A stretch of DNA of 64,000 bases from Prochlorococcus sp. RS04 (GTDB lineage: Bacteria; Cyanobacteriota; Cyanobacteriia; PCC-6307; Cyanobiaceae), in NCBI RefSeq assembly GCF_001989455.1, contig NZ_CP018346.1, positions 310,001 through 374,000 on the forward strand, written 5' to 3'. The translations under genes and the position numbers were made by a program. The notes beneath the pieces are model-generated. The model saw only the letters and a program-made list of their open reading frames with translations. It was not told the origin of the DNA and ran no database searches. This document shows positions 48,852 to 59,434 of the stretch, one piece after another. Each line of letters starts with the position of its first letter. Within the stretch, counting starts at the first letter, position 1.

Positions 48852-49556
48852 ATGGCTTACAAAAGAGTTCTCTTAAAACTTAGTGGTGAAGCACTAATGG
48901 GTGAAAAACCTTATGGTATTGATCCTGCTATAGTCCAGTCAATTGCAGAGGATGTTTCAAAAGTAGTCGAAAATAATGTACAACTTGCAATAGTTGTTGG
49001 TGGTGGAAACATTTTTAGGGGGCTTAAAGGGTCTGCAGACGGAATGGATCGCGCGACTGCTGATTATGTAGGGATGCTAGCAACAGTAATGAACGCAATT
49101 TCACTTCAAGATGGTCTTGAGAGAGTAGGAGTTGCAACCAGAGTGCAAACAGCAATCGAAATGCAGGAAATTGCCGAACCCTATATCAGAAGGAGAGCCA
49201 TGAGGCATCTAGAAAAAGGCAGAGTTGTAGTCTTCGGAGGTGGATGCGGAAATCCATTTTTTACAACTGATACTACGGCAGCTTTGAGGGCAGCAGAGAT
49301 AAACGCTGAAGTTGTTATGAAGGCTACTAAAGTTGATGGAGTATACGATCGTGATCCTAATAAATTTAAAGATGCAAAAAAATATTCCTCTCTCAGTTAT
49401 CAACAAGTTCTTAGTGATGAAATTGCAGTTATGGACAGTACTGCGATTGCACTCTGCAAAGATAATAATATCCCAATTATGGTTTTTGATATATTCAAAA
49501 AAGGAAATATTTCCAAAGCTGTTGCTGGTGAGCCAATAGGCTCTTTAATTAGTTAA
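48852..49556 (+). CDS. pyrH: UMP kinase
   Basis: Phosphorylates UMP to [22 protein letters not shown] start, [11 protein letters not shown], and the nucleotide-binding [15 protein letters not shown]. Length 234. It is followed after 22 bases by frr, the usual bacterial order pyrH-frr. Confidence 0.97.
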   Translation: MAYKRVLLKLSGEALMGEKPYGIDPAIVQSIAEDVSKVVENNVQLAIVVGGGNIFRGLKGSADGMDRATADYVGMLATVMNAISLQDGLERVGVATRVQTAIEMQEIAEPYIRRRAMRHLEKGRVVVFGGGCGNPFFTTDTTAALRAAEINAEVVMKATKVDGVYDRDPNKFKDAKKYSSLSYQQVLSDEIAVMDSTAIALCKDNNIPIMVFDIFKKGNISKAVAGEPIGSLIS

Positions 49557-49578
49557 GGATCATTTAATTTTTTTAATT

Positions 49579-50127
49579 ATGAAAGAAAAAGAAATTCAAG
49601 AAAATATGAATAAAAGTATTGAAGCCACACAAAGAAACTTTAATACAATCAGGACAGGCAGAGCTAATGCTTCCTTATTAGACAGAGTAAGTGTTGAGTA
49701 CTATGGAGCAGAAACACCAATCAAATCGCTTGCCACTATAAGCACTGTTGATTCGCAAACAATTTCAATACAACCTTTTGATATTTCATGTTTACAAGCG
49801 ATAGAGAAATCTATTTCTATGAGTGATTTAGGTATTACTCCAAATAATGATGGGAAAGTAATAAGAATAAATGTTCCTCCTTTAACAGAAGAAAGAAGAA
49901 AAGAATTTTGTAAATTAGCCTCTAAATATGCAGAGGAAGGAAAAGTAGCTTTGAGAAATATCAGAAGAGATGCTGTTGATAAAGAAAAAAAAGACGAAAA
50001 AGATGGCCTTATTTCTATTGACGAATCGAGAGATAATCAATCTGAAATTCAGAAAATTACCGATAAATATATTGCTTTAATAGAAACTAAATTGTCTGAA
50101 AAAGAGAAGGAAATTCTAAAAGTTTGA
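49579..50127 (+). CDS. frr: Ribosome recycling factor
   Basis: Splits post-termination ribosomes with [37 protein letters not shown] and [13 protein letters not shown] are the standard RRF blocks. Length 182. Its stop overlaps the start of the next gene (TTGA), implying coupled translation. Confidence 0.97.
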   Translation: MKEKEIQENMNKSIEATQRNFNTIRTGRANASLLDRVSVEYYGAETPIKSLATISTVDSQTISIQPFDISCLQAIEKSISMSDLGITPNNDGKVIRINVPPLTEERRKEFCKLASKYAEEGKVALRNIRRDAVDKEKKDEKDGLISIDESRDNQSEIQKITDKYIALIETKLSEKEKEILKV

Positions 50128-51257
50128 TAGAATTTGATGTTGTAATAATTGGTGGAGGTTTATCAGGATCATCCACCGCCCTTAACCTATCAAAGAAAGG
50201 ATATTCAGTTTTAATTATTGAAAAAGAAAAATCTCAAGATTACAAACCATGTGCAGGGGGGATGGCATCTTCAATGCAAAGATTTCTTCCTTTAAATATT
50301 GAAGATTGCATAGAATCAAAAATTAAGAATGTTGAATTCAGATGGAAGGCTGCAGATAATGTAACTGCTGATCTGACTGGTGAATCCCCATTTTGGATTG
50401 TTAAAAGAGAAAAACTAGATCAATTATTACTTGATGAATCCTTGAGTAATGGAGCTCAGATAATGAGGCCATTATTAATAGAAAAAATCATAAAAAAAAT
50501 TGATAAATGGGAAATTTCTTGCAATAACAAAATAAAATATATTACAAAATTTCTTGTAATTGCAGATGGGTCCCAATCGAAATGGGCGAGTTATTTCAAT
50601 TTAGGACCAAGAAAACCGAAATTTGCAAACACACTCTCATTAAGATTGAAAGGGTTAGGTGAAATACCTAGAGATGCAGTTAGATTTGAGTTTGGATTTA
50701 TAAAATATGGTTTTGCATGGGCATTCCCCTTAAAAGAAAGCTTAAATATTGGTTTAGGTACTTTTATAAATAATGGTCTTTTAGAAAATCAGGCTATAAA
50801 TAAACAAGTAATCAGAAGCTTCGGTTTTGATGATTTTCCTCATAAAATAATTATTAAGAAACTGAGAATATGGAATGGCTTCCACTCAATTAATGGTGAC
50901 AAAGTTTTAGCGGTTGGAGATGCAGCATCTCTATGTGATCCATTTTTAGCTGAAGGAATTAGACCATCTTTAATTAGCAGTTTTTATGCTGCAGAATACA
51001 TAGACCAGTCCCTATCAGGAAAAGTAAATGATTTAAATCTTTATACAAAAAAAATTAACAACATTTGGGGGAAATCAATGGCTTGGGGGAGGCGAATAGC
51101 TCAAGTATTTTATAGATTTCCCAGAACTGGATATCAATTAGGTGTCAAAAGAAAAACAGCACCTAAACGTATTGCTCAAATATTATCAGGAGAAATGAGT
51201 TATGAAGATATTGCAAAAAGAGTTATTAGAAGGCTTTTAACAAAAAGTGGGACTTAA
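50124..51257 (+). CDS. Geranylgeranyl reductase-family FAD oxidoreductase
   Basis: A 377-residue flavoprotein. [20 protein letters not shown] binds [13 protein letters not shown], and [19 protein letters not shown] are geranylgeranyl-reductase-family motifs. It could reduce prenyl chains for chlorophyll, tocopherol or lipids, but it differs from the main ChlP and its substrate is not settled. The TTG start overlaps the frr stop. Confidence 0.83.
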   Translation: MIEFDVVIIGGGLSGSSTALNLSKKGYSVLIIEKEKSQDYKPCAGGMASSMQRFLPLNIEDCIESKIKNVEFRWKAADNVTADLTGESPFWIVKREKLDQLLLDESLSNGAQIMRPLLIEKIIKKIDKWEISCNNKIKYITKFLVIADGSQSKWASYFNLGPRKPKFANTLSLRLKGLGEIPRDAVRFEFGFIKYGFAWAFPLKESLNIGLGTFINNGLLENQAINKQVIRSFGFDDFPHKIIIKKLRIWNGFHSINGDKVLAVGDAASLCDPFLAEGIRPSLISSFYAAEYIDQSLSGKVNDLNLYTKKINNIWGKSMAWGRRIAQVFYRFPRTGYQLGVKRKTAPKRIAQILSGEMSYEDIAKRVIRRLLTKSGT

Positions 51258-51280
51258 TACTTTTCAATTTAAACTTAAAT

Positions 51281-52282
51281 TTAGTTAGCAGAAATCAATT
51301 TATGATTTTTAATCTCTGAATATCTCTTTAGTAGCAGCTCTTCCAATTCTTCTATAGCCTTACTGAATCCAGTAATCCCTTCACTGAGCTTTTCACTTGC
51401 CATTTGATCTTCTAACATACTTAATCTGAAATCTTTTTCTTCAAATTCATAGTCAATAGAATTATTTATTTGGGTACTTACATCTAATTTCCTAACTAAC
51501 TCTCCTTTTTCTTTTTTCAGTTCCTCAAGAAATTTTGGCGCTATTGTTAAAAGGTCGCAACCTGCTAATTCTTTTATTTCATCAAGATTTCTAAAACTAG
51601 CCCCCATTACTTCTGTCTTGAATCCTTTTTCTTTAAAGTACTTGTATATTTGCGTAACCGAAATAACACCAGGGTCTTCAGCACCAACAAAACTAGTTTT
51701 ACCAGTTTTTGCTTTATGCCAATCTAATATACGGCCAACGAACGGAGAAATTAGAGTTATCTTTGCATTGGCACAGGTTACCGCTTGGCAGAAGTTAAAA
51801 AGTAAAGTTAAGTTGCACTTAATACCCTCTTTTTCCAAAATTTCAGCTGCCTTAATTCCCTCCCAAGTTGCAGCAATCTTAATCAAAATTCTTTCCTTTT
51901 CGATACCAAAAATTTTGTAAAGATTGATCAATTTTCTCGCTTTTTCTACCGTAGCTTCTGTGTCAAAGCTCAGTCTTGCATCAACTTCTGTAGATACGCG
52001 CCCTGAAATAATTTTCAATATTTCTTTTCCAAAAAATACTGAAACTTGGTCAACAGTTTCTTTGATTAATTCAATTTCGGAAAATCCTTGGGGCAATTCA
52101 TTTTCTGAATTTTCTAAAGCTTTATCAATTAATTTCACATAATCAGGGTTCTTAGCAGCAGCAAGTATTAGAGATGGATTGGTGGTGGCGTCCCTTGGTT
52201 GAAATTTCTTTATAGAATCTAAATCTCCAGTATCAGCAACAACAACGGTCATTGAGGACAATTGTTCTAAAATTGATTTCAT
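51281..52282 (-). CDS. tal: Transaldolase
   Basis: Pentose phosphate enzyme. [16 protein letters not shown] near the start and the Schiff-base lysine in [22 protein letters not shown] follows. Length 333 is typical for the E. coli-like type. It lies downstream of ftsI on the same strand, across 92 bases with a short hairpin; converges with the reductase gene. Confidence 0.95.
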   Translation of the reverse strand: MKSILEQLSSMTVVVADTGDLDSIKKFQPRDATTNPSLILAAAKNPDYVKLIDKALENSENELPQGFSEIELIKETVDQVSVFFGKEILKIISGRVSTEVDARLSFDTEATVEKARKLINLYKIFGIEKERILIKIAATWEGIKAAEILEKEGIKCNLTLLFNFCQAVTCANAKITLISPFVGRILDWHKAKTGKTSFVGAEDPGVISVTQIYKYFKEKGFKTEVMGASFRNLDEIKELAGCDLLTIAPKFLEELKKEKGELVRKLDVSTQINNSIDYEFEEKDFRLSMLEDQMASEKLSEGITGFSKAIEELEELLLKRYSEIKNHKLISAN

Positions 52283-52324
52283 ATCTAGATAATCATATAT
52301 ATATACATAAACTAGCTTTTATTC

Positions 52325-52340
52325 CTGATGAAATCATCAG
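52325..52340 (-). promoter_or_regulatory. Hairpin between ftsI and tal
   Basis: CTGATGA and TCATCAG form a perfect inverted repeat around AA (effectively a 6-bp stem with a 4-nt loop), with two G-C pairs per arm. It lies between the ftsI stop and the tal start. No T-run follows on the transcribed strand. Confidence 0.35.
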
Positions 52341-52374
52341 ATAATGAACTAAATATTTATAAAATTGGAAAATT

Positions 52375-54129
52375 TTAGGGTTTTTTAACAATCATTCCAT
52401 GATCTTTAATCTTGGGAGGTATTTTTTCAATTACTATCAAACTCTCGATAATTTCTTTAGCAACTGGTACAGCAACAGTTGAGCCATATGCATAAGATTT
52501 AGATGGCTCATCAACGACTACAAGGACAACATATTTAGGATCATTAACTGGTAAGGTCGCCACAAAACTGCAAACTTTTTTATTTGTATAGGAACCATTC
52601 AAGGCTTTATGGGAAGTGCCCGTTTTACCCGCTATTCTATAACCCTCGATTTTCACTCCAGATCCACTACCTTTATCAACTACGCTCTCCATCCATTCAA
52701 GAACAGTTTTAGAGACTTTGTTTGAAAAAAATTGTTTTTTTGGATTTTTATTAACTCTTTCTTTGAAAGTTGAGGTTACATGTGGAGTAACTTCATAACC
52801 ACCATTTGCTAGAGCCGCATGAAGTTGAAGCAATTTAAGTGGCGAGATTGAGAAACCTTTGCCAAAAGAAGTTACAGCAGGCTCAATTGATTGATTTACA
52901 AATAAATCTTTTCTCTTTAGTTGGCCAGCAGTTGATTCAAATAAGTCAGTCTCTAAATTTTTATTTATACCTAAATTTTCTAGCCAATCCCAATAAATTG
53001 AAGGGTCTAAATTTTGCATTATTTTTACCATCCCAACATTACTTGAAACCTGCAAAACTTTTGGATAATCAATGTATCCATTACCTTGTTTATCCCAATT
53101 AGAAAGTGTCCATCCTCCAACATTAATTTTTCCTATATCTTCAACTAGTCCATCTTTCTGGATTACTTTTTCTTCTAAAGCTAAGGCAAGATTAATAGGT
53201 TTAAAAGTTGAACCAGGCTCAAATAAATCTTGAGAGTACCAACCCCTAAAAAGTCGAGAGTCGTACTGCCAAAATTTATTTGGATCGTACGATGGGACTG
53301 TAACCAATGAGAGAATCCGACCATTGTTAACATCCATAACTATCGCAAATCCTTTCTTCGCTTTCCATTTGCTTACTTGCTTTGATAATGCACTAAATGA
53401 GGCTTTCTGTAATTTTGAATCTACAGTTAGGCCTAAACTTTTGTAATCAGAAACAAAATCGCCTGGGGCTGAATTATCCGGTAAAGGAGTTCCATCTCCT
53501 CCTCTTTTTATTAAATTACTTTTATTAAAAACTTTAATTTGATTATCTAAATAAAGCTCTAAACCTGCTGAAGCTATATTCTCATCATTAACAAAACCGA
53601 CAAGATTAGAGTAAAGCTTCCCTTGAGGATAATATCTCTGCGAATATTTAAATAAATCAATTCCACTTATTTGAAGGTTCTTAATCTTTTCAGCCTTTTC
53701 TTCCGAAATTTTATCCAAAAGCTTGATACCACTCATTTTATTATTAAATTTACTCAATAGTATTTCAACATTTATTTCCAAGATAGGAGACAATTTTTCT
53801 ATAACTTCTTCAATACTGCGAACTCTATTAATTGAGTCTCCAGGAAAATTAAAATATTTTGGATGGGCCCATAATTTATAGAGAGGTTTATCGTAAGCAA
53901 CTAATCTATTATTTCTATCAACAATTGCTCTCCTTTTTTTTAAGGCATTAGTTTTAGAAGACTGTATTAATCTAGCTTTCCTTTGCAAATCAGAGGCGTT
54001 AAAGACTTGCAATCTAACTAACCTACCGAACAAACAAAATATTAATAGTAAGCTAAATATATAGAGAAATTTAAATCTTCTTTGATCAAGGGGTATTAGA
54101 CGAACAATCTTTTTGTATTTTTTCATCAA
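52375..54129 (-). CDS. ftsI: Septal peptidoglycan transpeptidase FtsI (class B PBP)
   Basis: Cross-links cell wall at the division site. One N-terminal membrane helix (about 22-41), a pedestal domain, then the penicillin-binding domain with EPGSTFKPINLALAL (SxxK), SSNVGMVKIM (SxN) and IAGKTGTSHK (KTG). Length 584. The preceding single-span gene overlaps its start by 4 bases. Confidence 0.93.
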   Translation of the reverse strand: MMKKYKKIVRLIPLDQRRFKFLYIFSLLLIFCLFGRLVRLQVFNASDLQRKARLIQSSKTNALKKRRAIVDRNNRLVAYDKPLYKLWAHPKYFNFPGDSINRVRSIEEVIEKLSPILEINVEILLSKFNNKMSGIKLLDKISEEKAEKIKNLQISGIDLFKYSQRYYPQGKLYSNLVGFVNDENIASAGLELYLDNQIKVFNKSNLIKRGGDGTPLPDNSAPGDFVSDYKSLGLTVDSKLQKASFSALSKQVSKWKAKKGFAIVMDVNNGRILSLVTVPSYDPNKFWQYDSRLFRGWYSQDLFEPGSTFKPINLALALEEKVIQKDGLVEDIGKINVGGWTLSNWDKQGNGYIDYPKVLQVSSNVGMVKIMQNLDPSIYWDWLENLGINKNLETDLFESTAGQLKRKDLFVNQSIEPAVTSFGKGFSISPLKLLQLHAALANGGYEVTPHVTSTFKERVNKNPKKQFFSNKVSKTVLEWMESVVDKGSGSGVKIEGYRIAGKTGTSHKALNGSYTNKKVCSFVATLPVNDPKYVVLVVVDEPSKSYAYGSTVAVPVAKEIIESLIVIEKIPPKIKDHGMIVKKP

Positions 54130-54554
54130 TAGCCTCTTTGATATTTGCTATCACTAAAACCATCAATAAAACTACTTAAATTTTTCTTAAACAAACTTTC
54201 TTTTCTTTTTGGAATTTTATCTAGATAAATTAAATCTTCAGGTTTAGTTTTTCTATAAATATTGAGAGACTCAAGTTCACTAATATAAAATTCCTCAATT
54301 TTAGAAATATAATCGATGAGATTATTATTGATAGCTATTGTTTTAGATAAGTTTTTATATGTATTTGACCATTTTCTTTGACTATTAAAAGATAAGAAAA
54401 ATAAGGTGAAAATTAATACCAAAAGAGAGATATTAATGGTGTCGAAAATTTGATGTATTAATTTGATATTAATTATGGATATTTTTTCTGAATTTTTTTT
54501 ACTTTCATATAAAACTTTTTTTTTAAAATTAAGTTGATTCCCATAAGGTTTCAT
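54126..54554 (-). CDS. Single-span membrane protein upstream of ftsI, FtsL-like candidate
   Basis: A 142-residue protein with a polar N-terminus of about 35 residues, one hydrophobic helix (about 39-59) and a following helical segment with a heptad-like pattern (NNNLIDYISKIEEFYISELE). This is the layout of FtsL, which is encoded just before ftsI in many bacteria and is hard to recognise by similarity. The 4-base overlap with ftsI supports joint synthesis. Not proven; no sequence match is claimed. Confidence 0.5.
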   Translation of the reverse strand: MKPYGNQLNFKKKVLYESKKNSEKISIINIKLIHQIFDTINISLLVLIFTLFFLSFNSQRKWSNTYKNLSKTIAINNNLIDYISKIEEFYISELESLNIYRKTKPEDLIYLDKIPKRKESLFKKNLSSFIDGFSDSKYQRGY

Positions 54555-54638
54555 CTATGATTTATTTTTAAATTAAAGAAGTGTTATTAATTAAATAAAC
54601 ATTTTTTTGCTTGATTCGCAAGTAAAAAATTAAATTCT

Positions 54639-56000
54639 TTATGTCCTCAATAAGAACAAATTTAAGAAGGTCAATCCATTCCATAAAGAATGCATGATAA
54701 CTGAAGAAAACAAACTTCCTGAAGCAATTCTTGTAATTGCTAATCCAATCCCAAGAACAAATAATGGCGGCATTTCTCCCAAACTTAAATGGGCTAATGC
54801 AAAGATAAAAGCTGAAACTATGATGCCCGAAATTACACCAAAATCTCTTGAAAGAGTTGGCAGTAAAATGCCACGAAATATAATCTCTTCAAATAGAGGA
54901 GCTAATAGAGTTGTTGTTATATATAATAGAAAAAATGATAAGTAATTATTATTGTTAAGAACAATTTCCAGCAAGGGGTTACTACCATTCTGATTATCGA
55001 TCAGACTATTCATAATTAGAGAAATCAATAAAACAAAAGGAACAATTGTTAACCAACCTTTGATTCCCTGAATAATTGCATACTTTATTGGCAAAAAATT
55101 GAACTGTAGATAATCCTTTTTAAAAGTAAATTCACCATTCAAGGATTTAATTTGATAAAAAACTATCCATAATGGAGGAATAGCCATAAAAAGATATCCA
55201 AAGAAAATTTTTAAAGATTGAGACAATTCATTAGAGATATTTTTAGAAAAAAGTTCGACCAAACTGATAGAAAATAAAGGTGATACCACTTCTCCTAAAA
55301 CAACAAATCCACCTGCAATTAATAAAACCATATCTATTAATTCTAAATCTAAGGATTTAATTTCTTGCCAACCAAACTTTTTCAAAGATATAGCTGTCCA
55401 TAATATTTTTAAAGCGAGAATAGAGCCAATAAGTATTGTTAAAAGTGGTATTAGTCTTATGGCTAATATTTTAAAAAACATTTTGCGTGAAAATGATTTT
55501 GATATTAATGCACTATCGTCAAAATCAAATTTCTGGCTTAAAAGGTGATATAAAAATCTATCACCTTTGAATAAATCAAATTTTTCAGAATTTACTTTAT
55601 ATGAATTATTATTAGATTTTTTTTCTATCTCATCAATCATAAATTTATAGTTTTTATCTTCAAAATCTTTGGATATATTTTTATAAATTAAAGGATTATT
55701 TAATTCTGAAGTAATTATTCGAATTAATTTATTTCTTTCTGTTAGCTCTTCAAATGGAACATCAGAGAGTAATTTATTTATTTGATCAACAGGATCATTA
55801 AGGATAAAAAATTTTTTAAGATTTACAGGTATTGATTGGACAGATAATTCAGCAATTTCTTGCTCTTTTTGACTAATATCAAATGAAACAGACGGTCTAT
55901 TTAAACTGTCTCTTAATCCTTGTTGCCATACAAAAAAAGTTATGACGATAGAAATAAAAGCTAGAGTGAGTTTTGACTTAGAAGTATTTTTAAAGTTCAT
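54639..56000 (-). CDS. CPBP-family intramembrane metalloprotease
   Basis: A 453-residue membrane protein. The C-terminal CPBP/Abi domain has the catalytic EEIIFRGILLP, then FALAHLSLGEMPP and MHSLWNGLTFL with the paired His. About seven or eight helices fill residues 165-450; residues 30-160 form a large soluble loop after a first helix. It may act as a CAAX-like protease or in other membrane processing; substrate unknown. Confidence 0.87.
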   Translation of the reverse strand: MNFKNTSKSKLTLAFISIVITFFVWQQGLRDSLNRPSVSFDISQKEQEIAELSVQSIPVNLKKFFILNDPVDQINKLLSDVPFEELTERNKLIRIITSELNNPLIYKNISKDFEDKNYKFMIDEIEKKSNNNSYKVNSEKFDLFKGDRFLYHLLSQKFDFDDSALISKSFSRKMFFKILAIRLIPLLTILIGSILALKILWTAISLKKFGWQEIKSLDLELIDMVLLIAGGFVVLGEVVSPLFSISLVELFSKNISNELSQSLKIFFGYLFMAIPPLWIVFYQIKSLNGEFTFKKDYLQFNFLPIKYAIIQGIKGWLTIVPFVLLISLIMNSLIDNQNGSNPLLEIVLNNNNYLSFFLLYITTTLLAPLFEEIIFRGILLPTLSRDFGVISGIIVSAFIFALAHLSLGEMPPLFVLGIGLAITRIASGSLFSSVIMHSLWNGLTFLNLFLLRT

Positions 56001-56116
56001 AACTTATTATATTCTTGAAAACTATAGTTAGTTATCATTGAATTTCCTTATATTTATGTATCTATTTTAATCACGCCATGAGATGATTAAATTATCTTAA
56101 TTTTCAAATTTATATA

Positions 56117-57445
56117 ATGGCTATAAGATTAGTTTTAGTTAGGCATGGACTAAGCAGTTTCAATGCAAAAGGATTAATTCAAGGAAGAACAGACGATTCA
56201 TTATTAACTGATGAAGGATACGAACAAGCCCAGAAAGCAGGAAAAGCATTATCAAAAATAAACTTCGATAAAATCTATTCCTCCCCACTTGTCAGAGCTG
56301 CAGAGACTGCAAAAACAATTAAAAAGGCCTTCAATAAAGAACAAAATATTGTATTCGAAGATAATTTGCTAGAGGTAGATCTTAGTGAATGGTCTGGACT
56401 AAAAATTGATGAAATAAAGAAGAAATTTCCAGAAATTTACCCTATATGGAAAAATGATCCAGAAAATCTTATCTTAAAAAGAAATGATAATAAAACTTAT
56501 AAACCAATTCAAGAGTTATTTTTTCAAGCAACAAATTTTGTAGAAGATATTTTAAAAATTTATCTAGACAAAGATGATGTAAATATTTTAGTTGTTGGAC
56601 ATAATGCAATTCTCAGATGTTTAATACTCTTGTTATTAGGTAAGCCTAAGCAAGGTTTTAGAAAAATAAGATTAGAAAATGCTTCTTTCTCGATACTCAA
56701 TATTTCAAAGAAAGATAACTCTTTTAAGACTCAAATTGAATGCTTAAATCAAACTTCCCATCTTAATAAAAATATTCCAAATAAAATTGGAGATTCCAGA
56801 ATATTTCTTATAAGACATGGTGAAACTAACTGGAACAAAGAAGGTAGATTTCAAGGTCAAATTGATATCCCTTTAAATGAAAACGGAAAAAATCAAGCAA
56901 GAAAGACTTTTGAATATTTGAGAAATATTTCTTTCAATAAGGCATTTTCAAGTTCAATGCATAGGCCTTATGAGACTGCACAAATAATCCTTCAAAATAA
57001 CAAAGATTTAAAAATTGAGAAAATAGATTCACTTGTAGAAATCAGTCACGGATTATGGGAGGGTAAATTGGAAGCAGAAATTAGAGAAGAGTGGCCTGCT
57101 TTGCTAAAAAATTGGCATGATAAACCTGAAGAAGTAATAATGCCCGAAGGTGAATGTATAAAAGATGTATCAGAAAGGTCAGTAGAAGCTTTTGACAAAA
57201 TTTGTTTATCTCAAAAGGATAATGATCAAACCCTGATGGTTGCTCATGATGCAGTCAATAAAACTCTAATTTGTAATATCCTTGGGATTAATTATTCAGA
57301 TATTTGGATGATAAAACAGGGTAATGGCGGCATAACAATAATTGATCTTTTTAATGATCCCAATAAGCCCCCTGTGATTAGCGCTCTTAACATTACAACA
57401 CACCTAGGGGGAATACTTGATTCAACGGCTTCAGGAGCACTTTAA
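56117..57445 (+). CDS. Tandem histidine phosphatase (phosphoglycerate mutase-like)
   Basis: Two histidine-phosphatase domains in one chain of 442 residues: LVRHGLSSFN at about 7 and LIRHGETNWN near 231, each with the later His (VVGHNAILR; VAHDAVNKT). Related cyanobacterial two-domain proteins act as phosphoserine or other small-molecule phosphatases rather than mutases. The second domain has the clean RHGETN motif; the first has a variant (RHGLSS). Substrate is inferred. Confidence 0.87.
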   Translation: MAIRLVLVRHGLSSFNAKGLIQGRTDDSLLTDEGYEQAQKAGKALSKINFDKIYSSPLVRAAETAKTIKKAFNKEQNIVFEDNLLEVDLSEWSGLKIDEIKKKFPEIYPIWKNDPENLILKRNDNKTYKPIQELFFQATNFVEDILKIYLDKDDVNILVVGHNAILRCLILLLLGKPKQGFRKIRLENASFSILNISKKDNSFKTQIECLNQTSHLNKNIPNKIGDSRIFLIRHGETNWNKEGRFQGQIDIPLNENGKNQARKTFEYLRNISFNKAFSSSMHRPYETAQIILQNNKDLKIEKIDSLVEISHGLWEGKLEAEIREEWPALLKNWHDKPEEVIMPEGECIKDVSERSVEAFDKICLSQKDNDQTLMVAHDAVNKTLICNILGINYSDIWMIKQGNGGITIIDLFNDPNKPPVISALNITTHLGGILDSTASGAL

Positions 57446-57497
57446 ATTAAATCTTGTTAAAAATTTATTTTGCTGAAGTCAGAGTCAGAAAAAAACT

Positions 57498-58157
57498 TCA
57501 TTTGCTGAAAAAGCCAAATTGACTAAGAGGCCAAAATCTGAAATATGCTTTACCAATTATCTCTTTTTTATGAAGAAATTTGCTTCCAGGCCAATATCTT
57601 CCATCCCAGCTATTTGCCCTATTATCACCTAAAACTAAAAAATGATCTTCTGGCACTTTTATGTTTTTAAATTTACCACAATTATTAAATAGGGATAATG
57701 AGCACTTATAAGAGACATAGGGTTCAGGAATTAATTTATTATTTATTATTAATTCACCATTAGAGTTTACACTTACAATTTCTCCTGGAAGTGCCACCAC
57801 TCTTTTAATATAAGCATCGCAAGCTTGATCCCTCAAACCAGGAATAAACGACATTGGAGGGAAACTCATAAAAAAACAATATCTTTTTTTTGGTAAAGGC
57901 TTAGATCTTGATGAGATTAATTTTTTATCAAACGAGTATGGTGAGTTAAAAACAACAATATCTCCTCTTTTTGGTAAAGAGTTTCTTAACGAAAATTTTT
58001 CAATAATTAACCTATCATTTATTTGTAATTCTGGGAGCATTGAACCAGAAGGGATATAACGTGGTTCTGCCAAAAATGATCTACAAGAAGAAACAAAAAA
58101 AGTTAATAGAATTAGTAGACCCCATTCTTTTAAAAAACTTTTTATCGAACCAGGCAT
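57498..58157 (-). CDS. lepB: Signal peptidase I
   Basis: Cleaves signal peptides at the outer face of the plasma or thylakoid membrane. One membrane helix (about 10-26), catalytic S39 in IPSGSMLP and K118 in YIKRVVALPGE, then FLVLGDNRANSWDGRYW. Length 219. It is on the same strand as the downstream-coded Spx-like gene, 29 bases after it. Confidence 0.94.
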   Translation of the reverse strand: MPGSIKSFLKEWGLLILLTFFVSSCRSFLAEPRYIPSGSMLPELQINDRLIIEKFSLRNSLPKRGDIVVFNSPYSFDKKLISSRSKPLPKKRYCFFMSFPPMSFIPGLRDQACDAYIKRVVALPGEIVSVNSNGELIINNKLIPEPYVSYKCSLSLFNNCGKFKNIKVPEDHFLVLGDNRANSWDGRYWPGSKFLHKKEIIGKAYFRFWPLSQFGFFSK

Positions 58158-58186
58158 AGGATTAATAAAGTCTTGATTTTCTAAAC

Positions 58187-58543
58187 TTATATAAATTGTT
58201 TTGCATATTCAATTTCGTTAAAACCTAATATTACTTTTTTCCCTTCGTAAATCAAAAATGGTCTTTTTATTAATTTGCCATCACTTAAAAGAAGTTGAAT
58301 AATTTCTTCCTTTGACAAACTATCAATATCAAGATTAAGAGTTTTAAAGGCTTTACCTCTTGTATTAAAAATCCTTTTCTTATCATCAGAGTATTGTTCC
58401 AAGACTAGATTTAAATAATTAACAAGTGGAGGTTCTTTTACAATATCTAATAACTGAAATTCAAAATCTTTGCTTTCAAGCCACTTTGCAGCTTTTCGGC
58501 ATGTAGAGCATTTTAAATAACTATAAAAAATTATTTTTTTCAA
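58187..58543 (-). CDS. Spx/MgsR/ArsC-family thioredoxin-fold protein
   Basis: A 118-residue protein with an N-terminal redox CxxC in YLKCSTCRKAAKWL and RPFLIYEGKKVILGFNE near the end, the Spx/ArsC family pattern. It may be an arsenate-reductase-like or stress-regulatory protein; the first is not supported by an ars operon. Its start overlaps the ppa stop by 4 bases. Confidence 0.8.
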   Translation of the reverse strand: MKKIIFYSYLKCSTCRKAAKWLESKDFEFQLLDIVKEPPLVNYLNLVLEQYSDDKKRIFNTRGKAFKTLNLDIDSLSKEEIIQLLLSDGKLIKRPFLIYEGKKVILGFNEIEYAKQFI

Positions 58544-59094
58544 TTTAATTTACTAATATTTGATTTCTTAAGTACTTTAAAGTTTTTCTTTTTTGGAGGC
58601 ATACAACTTTTCAATAAATTTTCAACTACATCAAAATCCCTCCAACCATCAATTTGAACTGTTCTTCCATCGAGTCCTTTACTTGTTCTAAAAAATTCTG
58701 CAACATCCTCAAGCTGATTAGGAGCAATTTGATTAATACTTACTATATTAGCCTGCCTAGGATTAGCCATAGGCACACATAAAAGTTTTCCATCATAAGC
58801 ACCACAATCATGCATATCCAAAACTCCAATAGGTCTAGCTTTTATTAGACAACCCGCAAAAGTAGGTTCGTCCATTATCACCATTGCATCAAGGGGAGCT
58901 CCATCATCAGCAAGGGTATTTGGGATAAAACCATAATCAAAAGGGTACCTCACTGAAGAATGTAATACTCTGTCTAGGGCCATTATTCCTGCGTCAGAGC
59001 AATATTCATATTTATTCCTACTCCCTGCAGGTATTTCAACAACAATATTGACTATTCCATTCATTGGAGATGGAGGTATTGAACTAAGGTCCAT
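58540..59094 (-). CDS. ppa: Inorganic pyrophosphatase
   Basis: Hydrolyses pyrophosphate, driving biosynthesis. IVVEIPAGSRNKYEYC, YPFDYGFIPNTLADDGAPLD and DGKLLCVP are family I motifs with metal-binding Asp residues. Length 184. It is followed by the Spx-like gene with a 4-base overlap and preceded by a small membrane-protein gene 4 bases upstream. Confidence 0.95.
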   Translation of the reverse strand: MDLSSIPPSPMNGIVNIVVEIPAGSRNKYEYCSDAGIMALDRVLHSSVRYPFDYGFIPNTLADDGAPLDAMVIMDEPTFAGCLIKARPIGVLDMHDCGAYDGKLLCVPMANPRQANIVSINQIAPNQLEDVAEFFRTSKGLDGRTVQIDGWRDFDVVENLLKSCMPPKKKNFKVLKKSNISKLN

Positions 59095-59098
59095 CTTT

Positions 59099-59338
59099 TT
59101 AAAAATCGTGATTATGAATTATCTCGTTTCCTTGAGATAAAGGTCTGCCAATTAAAATGCTTATTGAAGGTAAAAAAATTGTCAAAAAGGCAAAAATAAT
59201 ACCTAAAGATGTTATTGATAAACTCCTTATACTTAAGGGGTCATCATCATCTCTTTCAAAATCACTTCGGGCAGAACCATGAGAAGATTCTTCGCTTGAT
59301 TTACTTTGAATAAACTGCTTTGATTTCGTGTAACTCAA
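59099..59338 (-). CDS. Small membrane protein of unknown function
   Basis: A 79-residue protein: polar N-terminal half rich in Ser and acidic residues, then one hydrophobic helix (about 43-64) and a short His-containing tail. Not recognised. It ends 4 bases before ppa on the same strand, so it is probably translated from the same mRNA. Confidence 0.55.
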   Translation of the reverse strand: MSYTKSKQFIQSKSSEESSHGSARSDFERDDDDPLSIRSLSITSLGIIFAFLTIFLPSISILIGRPLSQGNEIIHNHDF

Positions 59339-59434
59339 GAACTCTTAATTGGTACAGATTAAGGAGATAATTAAACATCATTATCCTACATTCAAAATGT
59401 CAATAAATCAAAACATTGATTAGGAACTTTTTAA

